The position numbers and the translations under genes are program-made. From Xanthomarina sp035306705 (lineage in GTDB: Bacteria > Bacteroidota > Bacteroidia > Flavobacteriales > Flavobacteriaceae), in contig NZ_DATGNO010000074.1 in assembly GCF_035306705.1 (NCBI RefSeq), positions 21,554 through 85,553 of the forward strand: 64,000 bases of DNA, given 5' to 3'. A model generated the notes under the pieces. That model was not told the origin of the DNA and searched no databases. It saw only the letters and a program-made list of their open reading frames with translations. Shown here one piece after another: positions 25,622-33,840 of this stretch (the stretch's first letter is position 1; every line of letters starts with the position of its first letter).

Positions 25622-26905
25622 ATGAATAAAGTTAAAATCGTACTATGGGCATTTATAGGATTGACCATGTCTTGCTCAAATAGTACTGAAGAAATAAATG
25701 AAACAACTGTAACTATTTCAGATATAACAATAACTATAAACGAAAACCCTACTAACAACCAATTACTTGGAACTGTTGAAGCAACAACCAACCAAGGAAA
25801 TTTAACGTTTTCAATTACGGAACAATCACCCAATGATGCTTTAGTAATTAATCCTTCAACAGGAGAAATAAGAGTTTTGGATCAGACACTTTTTGATTTT
25901 GACACCAATCCAATTATTATTGGGGTTATTAAGGCAGAAAATGGAGAAGTTTTTGATACAGCTAACATAACAATCAACCTCAATGACTCTAATGAAATAA
26001 CTGCTTTTGATTTTAACGCAACCCTTGAAGCTATGCCGTTAGTCAATCAGTCTCTAGGGATAGTAGAGGCCACCACAAGTCATGGGAGTTTAACGTTTTC
26101 AATTATAGAACAAACCCCAAATAACACATTAAAAATAGACCAACTAACAGGAGAATTAAAAGCACAATATGTTACAGGTTTTATTGGAAATCCTATAATT
26201 GTTGCTACGGCCAGAATCCAAAATGAAGTTACTTTTAAAAATATAAATATTCGTATTACTTTGGTGTCTCCTTGCAATACCAATACATCTCCAGTGTTAA
26301 ACGCATATTATCCAATGAACTCCAATGTTATGGATGAAAGTGGTTTTAATAATCATGGAACTGTTTTTGGAGCCGTATTAACAACTAATAGATTTTCAGA
26401 GTCTGAATCGGCATATTCTTTTGACGGAATAGACGATAGCATCCAAATTGAAGACAACAACCAGTTATTTTTAAATAATGAATTTACCATTTCGGCGTGG
26501 ATATATCCAGAAGAAATAAAAACGCAAGAAATCCTTAGAAAAGGGAGCCATGTAAATGGTAATTCTTCTTGGCCATTTGGATTGGCTTTGAGTAATTCAA
26601 ACGATATTATTTTTTCCATAACCGCCGGTGGAGTGCTTTATCAGGCAAGAAAACAAGGATATCAAACCAATAACTGGTATCTTATAACAGGTGTACTTAA
26701 AAACCAAAAAATGTATTTATATGTTAATGAGGACCTTGTGGCCATTAAGGCAATTGAAGGAGATATTTTTAACGACAACTTACCACTTGTAATTGGGACG
26801 AGATTAAATATGCCATCTAACACATTTAAAGGAAAAATTGACGATGTTAGAATATATAGTTCCGCCCTTTGTCAGTTAGATATTGCAGAGTTATTTAATA
26901 ATTAA
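25622..26905 (+). CDS. lipoprotein with two cadherin-like repeats and a LamG domain
   Basis: The 427-residue product has a lipoprotein signal (lipobox LTMSC, Cys18). Residues about 35-120 and 130-210 are two similar segments with LGTVEATTNQGNLTFSI and LGIVEATTSHGSLTFSI, the first part of cadherin-like repeats. A LamG/concanavalin-like domain fills about 225-425: YYPMNSNVMDESG, YSFDGIDDSIQI, FTISAWIYPEE, WYLITGVLKNQKMYLYV and IDDVRIYSSALC. This is a surface-exposed carbohydrate- or protein-binding lipoprotein. It follows the monoheme gene by 61 bp in the same direction but with no obvious functional link. Confidence 0.85.
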   Translation: MNKVKIVLWAFIGLTMSCSNSTEEINETTVTISDITITINENPTNNQLLGTVEATTNQGNLTFSITEQSPNDALVINPSTGEIRVLDQTLFDFDTNPIIIGVIKAENGEVFDTANITINLNDSNEITAFDFNATLEAMPLVNQSLGIVEATTSHGSLTFSIIEQTPNNTLKIDQLTGELKAQYVTGFIGNPIIVATARIQNEVTFKNINIRITLVSPCNTNTSPVLNAYYPMNSNVMDESGFNNHGTVFGAVLTTNRFSESESAYSFDGIDDSIQIEDNNQLFLNNEFTISAWIYPEEIKTQEILRKGSHVNGNSSWPFGLALSNSNDIIFSITAGGVLYQARKQGYQTNNWYLITGVLKNQKMYLYVNEDLVAIKAIEGDIFNDNLPLVIGTRLNMPSNTFKGKIDDVRIYSSALCQLDIAELFNN

Positions 26906-27072
26906 ATTGGTACCCATAAAAAACAAAAGTAAAAACGACGCTTCCCTTCATCAGTTTTAAAAAAAATCCTGTAAAACAAGGAGGAGAGTTATAAAAACAA
27001 CAGCATCCCACACAAATTCGCAGCGCAAAAACATTTCCACACTTCCTCATTCAAACTTTTCAAGGAATTAAC

Positions 27073-27080
27073 TACCTTTG
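27073..27080 (+). promoter_or_regulatory. candidate -7 element of ychF
   Basis: TACCTTTG, followed by CAG, is a full match to TAnnTTTG about 115 bases before the ychF ATG. A similar TGCCTTTGCAG lies near 27117, so the real start site is uncertain. Confidence 0.45.
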
Positions 27081-27193
27081 CAGCTTGAAAAAATAAATTC
27101 AATTTAAAGAGATTTCTGCCTTTGCAGGAATTACGTATAATTAAAACAGCCCAATAGCTCTCTTTCCCTAGGAAAGGAGTAGGGATAGGAAAT

Positions 27194-28288
27194 ATGAAAG
27201 CAGGCATCGTAGGATTACCAAACGTCGGAAAATCGACCCTTTTTAATTGTTTATCTAATGCCAAAGCGCAAAGTGCCAACTTTCCGTTTTGTACCATAGA
27301 GCCTAATATCGGGATCGTAAACGTTCCTGATCCTAGATTGGAAAAACTGGAAGAACTTGTACAGCCTGTACGCGTGCAACCAGCAACCGTAGAGATTGTA
27401 GATATTGCAGGTTTGGTAAAAGGCGCGAGTAAAGGCGAAGGACTGGGAAATCAGTTCTTGGCAAATATTCGTGAAACAGATGCCATTCTTCACGTGTTGC
27501 GTTGTTTTGATAACGACAATATTGTCCATGTAGATGGAAAAATAGATCCCATTCGCGATAAAGAAACCATCGATATGGAGTTGCAGTTAAAAGACTTGGA
27601 AACAGTCGATAAAAAACTGGAGAAAGTAAAACGTGCAGCTAAAACAGGAAATAAAGAGGCCCAAAAAGAAGAAGCTGTTTTATTAAAAATCAAAACGAGT
27701 TTAGAGGCTGGAATTTCTGTAAGAGCTTTAGAGTTTTCGGAAGAAGATTATGAAGATTTTGTAAAACCAAGCCAGTTAATTACAGACAAACCGGTAATGT
27801 ATGTATGTAATGTGGACGAAGGAGCCGCTGTTTCTGGAAACGCCTATGTAGATTTAGTAAGAGAAGCCGTAAAAGACGAAAATGCTGAGGTATTGGTATT
27901 GGCAGTTGGTACAGAAGCAGATATTAACGAATTGGACGATTATGAAGAACGTCAGATGTTTTTATCAGATATCGGTCTGGACGAACCAGGATCCTCAAAA
28001 TTAATCCGTTCGGCTTATAAGTTGTTAAACTTGCAAACCTATTTCACGGCTGGAGTTAAAGAAGTCCGTGCTTGGACAGTAGATGTTGGAGCTACGGCAC
28101 CACAAGCTGCAGGAGTTATTCACACCGATTTTGAAAAAGGTTTTATTAGAGCTGAAGTCATTGCTTACGAGGATTTTGCTACGCTTGGTAGTGAAGCCAA
28201 AGTAAAAGAAGCTGGAAAAATGCGCGTGGAAGGAAAGAACTACATTGTTAAAGATGGCGATGTCATGCATTTCTTGTTTAATGTGTAA
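27194..28288 (+). CDS. ychF: redox-regulated ATPase/GTPase YchF
   Basis: A 364-residue Obg-family P-loop protein that binds ATP in its bacterial relatives and acts on ribosomes and oxidative-stress responses. G1 is GLPNVGKSTLFN at 6-17, G3 is DIAGLVKGASKGEGLGNQFL near 69-88 and the base-recognition motif NVDE replaces NKxD, as expected for YchF's loss of strict GTP specificity. A coiled-coil part lies at about 125-160 and the C-terminal TGS domain starts near TYFTAGVKEVRAWTV. Length matches the family. It is a single gene with long spacers on both sides. Confidence 0.96.
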   Translation: MKAGIVGLPNVGKSTLFNCLSNAKAQSANFPFCTIEPNIGIVNVPDPRLEKLEELVQPVRVQPATVEIVDIAGLVKGASKGEGLGNQFLANIRETDAILHVLRCFDNDNIVHVDGKIDPIRDKETIDMELQLKDLETVDKKLEKVKRAAKTGNKEAQKEEAVLLKIKTSLEAGISVRALEFSEEDYEDFVKPSQLITDKPVMYVCNVDEGAAVSGNAYVDLVREAVKDENAEVLVLAVGTEADINELDDYEERQMFLSDIGLDEPGSSKLIRSAYKLLNLQTYFTAGVKEVRAWTVDVGATAPQAAGVIHTDFEKGFIRAEVIAYEDFATLGSEAKVKEAGKMRVEGKNYIVKDGDVMHFLFNV

Positions 28289-28726
28289 CAAGTTGATTAA
28301 CTGTTTAATTTAAAGTTGTATGCAGTAACGTTATTTATCAAGAATTAGAGGCAGATATCTCCTAGGATAAACGTGGAGGTGATGACCAATGGCGCTCCTT
28401 TGCAACAGAACTTTGTAACTAATTAAATATGTTGTAACTTGCTTTATTCTAGAGCATATACAAGACCCCAATTAACTAAAAAATCAAGTGTAAATTCCTA
28501 AGTTATCCTAGGTTCACCCGTAGATACTTAATGGTTAGTCCATATCAACCCTATGGATACGCCATATACACCTTAATAATAGTCGCTGTCAACCAGTATA
28601 AGCGGATTAAAAGCCAATGTTCTCAACAACAAGGGCTTTTTATTGTTAATTACTTTGTAGCTCTGGTATTTTATATTTTAACACGAAACCTTATATTAGC
28701 AACGTACCAAAATGTTGCGCCAAATT
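28289..28726 (+). other. non-coding spacer between ychF and parE, 438 bp, with an inverted repeat
   Basis: No credible gene is seen. A frame from 28531 to 28734 runs across the parE start and looks like a shadow. CCTAGGATAA (28361-28370) and TTATCCTAGG (28503-28512) are perfect 10-bp inverted copies 132 bases apart, which could mark the ends of a decayed small element or be a long-range stem. Short open pieces between them are broken by stops. Confidence 0.45.
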
Positions 28727-30586
28727 ATGTCTGAACAATCCAATTATACCGAAGATAACATCCGCTCCCTAGACTGGAAAGAACACATTAGAATGCGTCC
28801 TGGAATGTATATTGGGAAACTAGGCGATGGATCATCTCCAGACGATGGTATTTACATACTTTTAAAAGAGGTATTGGACAACTCCATAGACGAGTATGTT
28901 ATGGGAGCTGGAAAAACCATCGATGTATCCATTCAAGGCAATAAAGTAATTGTTCGCGATTATGGACGGGGTATTCCCTTGGGTAAAGTGGTAGACGTGG
29001 TTTCTAAAATGAATACCGGTGGAAAATACGACTCCAAAGCGTTCAAAAAGTCGGTGGGCTTAAATGGGGTTGGTACTAAGGCTGTAAACGCCTTGTCCTC
29101 CTTTTTTAGAGTAGAATCCACTCGAGATAATAAATCGGCTTCGGCTGAATTTGAACAGGGAAATCTTACCAACCAAGATCTATTGGATGATACTTCCAGA
29201 AGAAAAGGAACAAAGGTCTCTTTTATTCCGGACGATGTCATCTTCAAAAATTATAAGTACAGAAGCGAGTATGTGGTTAAAATGCTTAAAAACTATGTAT
29301 ATCTAAACACTGGGTTGACCATTATTTTTAATGGTGAAAAATATTATAGTGAAAATGGTTTAAAAGATCTTTTATCCGAAAACATTAAGGATACAGACAG
29401 ATTATACCCCATTATCCATTTAAAGGGCGAAGATATTGAAGTAGCTATTACACATAGTAAAACCCAATATAGTGAAGAATATCATTCCTTCGTAAACGGA
29501 CAGAACACCACACAAGGAGGGACGCATTTAGCTGCTTTTAGGGAAGCTTTAGTAAAAACCATTAGAGAGTTTTATGGAAAAAACTATGAGGCTTCAGACG
29601 TTAGAAAATCGATAGTTTCGGCTGTTTCCATTAAAGTGATGGAGCCTATTTTTGAAAGTCAGACCAAAACAAAACTGGGTTCTACAGATATGGGAGGGAA
29701 GCTGCCAACGGTTAGAACCTTTATTAACGATTTCCTAAAAACACATTTAGATAATTATTTACATAAAAATCCGGAGGCTGCCGAAAAGATTCAACGTAAA
29801 ATCCTTCAAGCAGAACGCGAACGTAAAGAACTTTCTGGAATTAGAAAGTTAGCTAAAGACCGAGCGAAAAAATCAAATCTTCACAATAAAAAGTTGCGGG
29901 ATTGTCGTGTGCATTTTGGCGATATCAAAAATGAAAAATATTTAGAAAGCACTCTGTTTATTACGGAGGGAGATTCGGCTTCCGGAAGTATTACCAAATC
30001 TAGGGATGTGAATACCCAAGCCGTTTTTAGCTTAAAAGGTAAACCCCTAAACTCCTATGGTTTAAGCAAGAAAATTGTTTATGAAAACGAAGAATTCAAC
30101 CTCCTTCAAGCCGCTTTAAATATCGAGGAATCTTTAGAGGATCTGCGATATAACAACGTAGTAATAGCTACAGATGCCGATGTGGATGGCATGCATATTA
30201 GACTGTTATTGATTACTTTCTTCTTACAATTCTTTCCGGAAATTATTAAAGAAGGACATTTATATATTTTGCAAACGCCTTTATTTAGGGTGAGAAATAA
30301 AAAGGAAACCATTTATTGTTATTCCGAAGAAGAGCGTCGCAATGCTATTGAAAAACTAAAACCTAAACCAGAAATCACCCGATTTAAAGGTTTGGGTGAG
30401 ATTTCTCCAGACGAGTTTGTGCATTTTATTGGTGAAAATATTCGTCTAGATCCTGTGATGTTGGATAAGGACATGTCTATTGAAGAATTGCTTTCTTTCT
30501 ATATGGGTAAAAATACGCCAGACAGACAGGAATTTATTATAGACAACTTAAAAGTAGAGTTGGATTTAGTTGAGGAAAAAATATGA
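28727..30586 (+). CDS. parE: DNA topoisomerase IV subunit B (ParE)
   Basis: I start at the ATG at 28727 (619 residues, MSEQSNYTEDN); an upstream in-frame ATG at 28712 adds five residues without a conserved role. The GHKL ATPase domain is N-terminal: EVLDNSIDE near 44-52, the Gly-rich RDYGRGIPLGKV, and LNGVGTKAVNALS. The TOPRIM domain carries EGDSASG (Glu at 414) and DADVDG (483-488) for metal binding. The C-terminal end RFKGLGEISPDEF matches GyrB/ParE. The shorter length and pairing with the parC gene in the same operon favour ParE over GyrB. It overlaps the next gene by four bases (ATGA). Confidence 0.93.
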   Translation: MSEQSNYTEDNIRSLDWKEHIRMRPGMYIGKLGDGSSPDDGIYILLKEVLDNSIDEYVMGAGKTIDVSIQGNKVIVRDYGRGIPLGKVVDVVSKMNTGGKYDSKAFKKSVGLNGVGTKAVNALSSFFRVESTRDNKSASAEFEQGNLTNQDLLDDTSRRKGTKVSFIPDDVIFKNYKYRSEYVVKMLKNYVYLNTGLTIIFNGEKYYSENGLKDLLSENIKDTDRLYPIIHLKGEDIEVAITHSKTQYSEEYHSFVNGQNTTQGGTHLAAFREALVKTIREFYGKNYEASDVRKSIVSAVSIKVMEPIFESQTKTKLGSTDMGGKLPTVRTFINDFLKTHLDNYLHKNPEAAEKIQRKILQAERERKELSGIRKLAKDRAKKSNLHNKKLRDCRVHFGDIKNEKYLESTLFITEGDSASGSITKSRDVNTQAVFSLKGKPLNSYGLSKKIVYENEEFNLLQAALNIEESLEDLRYNNVVIATDADVDGMHIRLLLITFFLQFFPEIIKEGHLYILQTPLFRVRNKKETIYCYSEEERRNAIEKLKPKPEITRFKGLGEISPDEFVHFIGENIRLDPVMLDKDMSIEELLSFYMGKNTPDRQEFIIDNLKVELDLVEEKI

Positions 30587-31065
30587 GAACCAATAATTCT
30601 AAAGTAAGAAATGTTATTATTTCCGTCTATTTTGTGCTGATTGTTTTGGCTGTACTATTGGCAATTATCTTTAGAGTATTTAACGAATTGACCCCAAACC
30701 CACTCATAACTATTTTTGTACTAGTGTTTGGTTTTGGTGCGCTGTTCTTTATCGTTCATTTTATTTCAAAATACTTTGAATACGATAGCGACGGCTTAAA
30801 AGTGGTAGTTACCAATAAAGGGTTATTGCTCTCAGACCATTTTAATTACAGAGAACATTCGGTAGAATTTCACAAAGACAAACTTATAGGCTTTAAATTC
30901 AATAATTACTTAGTGTATAAGGAGTTGGTGCTGTTTATTAAAAGTTCGAACGGACATACCAAAAAAGAACGTTTTAATGTGACTTTGGTTTCTAGAAAAA
31001 AAAGAAAATATATTAGACAATCATTAAGTAAAATGATAAAGGAAAACAGAAAATCTAAGGATTAA
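30583..31065 (+). CDS. membrane protein of unknown function in the parE-parC operon
   Basis: A 160-residue protein, overlapping parE by four bases and parC by one (TAATG), so it is firmly part of the operon. Two hydrophobic segments at about 11-32 and 40-65 would make a two-pass inner-membrane anchor; the C-terminal 95 residues are polar, basic and probably cytoplasmic, with a beta-strand pattern (GLKVVVTNKGLLLSD, KLIGFKFNNYLVYKELVLFIKS) like a small PH-type domain (PH-like folds are common after two-helix anchors). It is highly basic near the end (VSRKKRKYIRQ). No known topoisomerase partner of this kind is familiar to me. Confidence 0.8.
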   Translation: MRTNNSKVRNVIISVYFVLIVLAVLLAIIFRVFNELTPNPLITIFVLVFGFGALFFIVHFISKYFEYDSDGLKVVVTNKGLLLSDHFNYREHSVEFHKDKLIGFKFNNYLVYKELVLFIKSSNGHTKKERFNVTLVSRKKRKYIRQSLSKMIKENRKSKD

Positions 31066-33695
31066 TGAGCGAAGAGAACAACAATTTGTTAAATGATCAA
31101 GAGGAAAATCAAGAAACCATTACCAAGGTTTCTGGCATGTTTAAAGACTGGTTTTTAGATTATGCATCTTATGTAATCTTAGAACGCGCCGTACCTGCCA
31201 TAGAAGATGGCTTTAAGCCCGTACAACGTCGTATCATGCATTCCATGAAGGATTTGGATGATGGGCGTTATAATAAAGTGGCCAATATTGTTGGACATAC
31301 CATGCAGTATCACCCACATGGAGATGCTAGTATTGCAGATGCCATGGTGCAAATTGGACAAAAAGATTTATTGATAGATACCCAAGGAAACTGGGGAAAC
31401 ATCCTTACAGGAGATAGCGCTGCAGCTTCCCGTTATATAGAAGCACGTTTGTCTAAATTTGCTTTAGATGTTGTTTATAATCCAAAAATAACCGAATGGC
31501 AGGCGTCTTACGATGGAAGAAGAAAGGAACCTGTAAACCTTCCGGTAATGTTTCCGTTGCTTTTGGCGCAAGGAGGGGAAGGAATTGCCGTAGGACTTTC
31601 AACAAAAATATTACCTCATAACTTTATTGAACTGATTGATGCTTCGATAAAACATTTAAAAGGGAAAGGCTTTACTATTTATCCAGATTTTCCTACAGCA
31701 GGAATAGCCGATATTACCAATTATAACGATGGTTTACGTGGTGGAAAAGTTCGTGTTAGAGCCAAAATTTCCCAATGGGATAAAAACACGTTGGCTATTA
31801 CCGAAATTCCTTTTGGATCCAATACCTCGTCTTTAATAGAAACCATTTTAAAGGCCAACGAAAAAGGGAAGATCAAAATCAAAAAAATAGAAGATAATAC
31901 AGCTGCAAAAGTTGAAATCTTAGTGCATTTGCCTCCAGGAATTTCTCCAGATAAAACCATTGATGCTTTATATGCGTTTACGGGTTGCGAGACGTCCATT
32001 TCACCATTAGGTTGTGTTATTGAAGACAATAAACCTTTGTTTGTAGGTGTATCCGAAATGCTGCGTCATTCTACAGATAATACGGTAAAACTCCTAAAAA
32101 GTGAATTGGAAATTCAGTTGGGCGAATTTGAAGAACAATGGCATTTTGCTTCTTTGGAACGTATTTTTATTGAAAATAGAATCTATCGCGATATTGAAGA
32201 AGAAGAAACTTGGGAAGGCGTTATTCAAGCTATTGATACTGGATTAAAACCTCATACTACTCATTTAAAACGCGCTGTTTTAGAAGAGGATATTGTTAGG
32301 TTAACAGAAATTCGAATCAAACGTATTTCTAAATTCGATATCGATAAAGCCCAACAAAAAATAGATGCGCTTGAAGATGAAATAGCGAAAGTAAAACACC
32401 ATTTGGCAAACTTGATTGATTATGCCATTGCTTTTTTTGAAAGACTTAAAAAGGACTACGGAAAAGGAAGAGAAAGACAAACGGAAATCAGACTTTTTGA
32501 AGATGTAGATGCTGCCAAAGTGGTTATTAGAAACACCAAACTTTATGTAAATAGAGCTGAAGGTTTTATTGGAACCTCTCTTAAAAAAGATGAATATGTT
32601 TGCGATTGTAGCGACATAGACGATATTATTGTGTTTACCAAAGAAGGGAAAATGATGGTGAGCAAAGTGGATGCAAAAATCTTTGTAGGTAAAGATATCA
32701 TCCATGTGGCCGTCTTCAAGAAAAAGGATAAACGCACCATTTATAACTTGATTTATAGAGATGGGAGCAAAGGCCCATCATACGTAAAGCGTTTTTCCGT
32801 AACTTCTACAACCAGAGATAGAGAATACGATTTAACCAATGGCACCAAAGGTTCCATGCTTTGGTATTTTTCAGCAAATCCAAATGGCGAAGCCGAAATG
32901 GTAACCATTAATTTGCGACAAGTAGGAAGCATTAAAAAACTGAAATGGGATTTAGATTTTGCCGAGGTTTTAATTAAAGGTCGCGCATCTAAAGGAAATG
33001 TGGTAACTAAACATGCCATTAAAAAAGTTGAGTTAAAGGAAAAAGGAGTATCCACCTTAAAACCTCGTAAAATATGGTTCGACGACACGGTGCAACGTTT
33101 AAATGTAGACGAGCGCGGTGAATTGGTTGGAGAATTTAGAGGGGAAGACCGTATTTTAATTATTACCCAATCGGGTAACGTGAGAACTATTATTCCAGAA
33201 ATCACAACGCATTTTGAGGACGATATGATAGTCATGGAAAAATGGATTCCTAAAAAACCTATTTCTGCTATTTATTTCGATGGGGAAAAAGAACGTTATT
33301 ATGTGAAGCGTTTTGTAGTTGAAAACGAAGCTAGGGAAGAAAGTTTTATTTCCGATCACCCGAATTCGAAACTTGAAATTGTTTCAACAGATTGGCGTCC
33401 AATAGCAGATGTGGAGTTTACTAAAGAGCGAGGCAAGGACCGAAAAGAAAATATGCAAGTAAATTTTGAAGAATTTATTTCGGTAAAAGGAATTACAGCT
33501 CTTGGCAACCAGTTAACTCGAGATAAAATCAATTTGGTAAGCTTATTGGACTCCTTGCCTTATGAAGCTCCTGAAGAAATAGCAGCTGAAGATATTGAGG
33601 TGGTTGATGAAGAAAATGTATCACATTTAGATAGCGAGCCCTCTGAAGATAATGATAGCAATTTGGATGGCGAAGGACAGATAACATTGTTCTAA
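31065..33695 (+). CDS. parC: DNA topoisomerase IV subunit A (ParC)
   Basis: An 876-residue type IIA topoisomerase A subunit that cuts and re-joins DNA together with ParE and decatenates chromosomes. The winged-helix/breakage domain begins near residue 24, with ERAVPAIEDGFKPVQRRI and HPHGDASIADAMV; the catalytic tyrosine is Tyr124 in AASRYIEARLS. A coiled coil lies near 420-450, and the C-terminal domain has several repeated blade-like segments (for example REGN-type strands with TKEGKMMVSKVD). The C-terminal tail is acidic (EDIEVVDEENVSHLDSEPSE). It is the last gene of the operon; terminator at 33779-33840. Confidence 0.93.
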   Translation: MSEENNNLLNDQEENQETITKVSGMFKDWFLDYASYVILERAVPAIEDGFKPVQRRIMHSMKDLDDGRYNKVANIVGHTMQYHPHGDASIADAMVQIGQKDLLIDTQGNWGNILTGDSAAASRYIEARLSKFALDVVYNPKITEWQASYDGRRKEPVNLPVMFPLLLAQGGEGIAVGLSTKILPHNFIELIDASIKHLKGKGFTIYPDFPTAGIADITNYNDGLRGGKVRVRAKISQWDKNTLAITEIPFGSNTSSLIETILKANEKGKIKIKKIEDNTAAKVEILVHLPPGISPDKTIDALYAFTGCETSISPLGCVIEDNKPLFVGVSEMLRHSTDNTVKLLKSELEIQLGEFEEQWHFASLERIFIENRIYRDIEEEETWEGVIQAIDTGLKPHTTHLKRAVLEEDIVRLTEIRIKRISKFDIDKAQQKIDALEDEIAKVKHHLANLIDYAIAFFERLKKDYGKGRERQTEIRLFEDVDAAKVVIRNTKLYVNRAEGFIGTSLKKDEYVCDCSDIDDIIVFTKEGKMMVSKVDAKIFVGKDIIHVAVFKKKDKRTIYNLIYRDGSKGPSYVKRFSVTSTTRDREYDLTNGTKGSMLWYFSANPNGEAEMVTINLRQVGSIKKLKWDLDFAEVLIKGRASKGNVVTKHAIKKVELKEKGVSTLKPRKIWFDDTVQRLNVDERGELVGEFRGEDRILIITQSGNVRTIIPEITTHFEDDMIVMEKWIPKKPISAIYFDGEKERYYVKRFVVENEAREESFISDHPNSKLEIVSTDWRPIADVEFTKERGKDRKENMQVNFEEFISVKGITALGNQLTRDKINLVSLLDSLPYEAPEEIAAEDIEVVDEENVSHLDSEPSEDNDSNLDGEGQITLF

Positions 33696-33778
33696 TAAAT
33701 CATGAACTCTAGTCATACTTATTTATTTTCTATGGAGGTAAATGTTTCGTAATTGGTTGGTTATATGTGACTTATTTA

Positions 33779-33840
33779 AAAAAAAGGATTGATAAAATAA
33801 TTTAGTTTTGTAAATTTAGATATTAATCAATCCTTTTTTT
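33779..33840 (+). terminator. terminator of the parE-parC operon, with promoter in its loop
   Basis: A perfect 15-bp stem AAAAAAAGGATTGAT (33779-33793) / ATCAATCCTTTTTTT (33826-33840) with a 32-base loop. The T-run ends directly at the ATG of the next gene (33841). The loop carries TAGTTTTG, a -7-like element, so a downstream promoter sits inside the terminator. Confidence 0.7.
33803..33810 (+). promoter_or_regulatory. candidate -7 element of the T9SS-exported protein gene
   Basis: TAGTTTTG matches TAnnTTTG. If used, transcription starts near 33817, within the terminator loop, and leaves a leader of about 24 bases ending in the T-run. Confidence 0.4.

Noticed and set aside
28531..28734. Short plus-strand frame running into the parE start
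   Set aside because: It overlaps the conserved parE N-terminus, has no recognisable features and lies in a spacer with broken frames. It is more likely chance.
32301..33359. Minus-strand frames within parC
   Set aside because: They lie opposite a strongly conserved topoisomerase gene and have no independent support.
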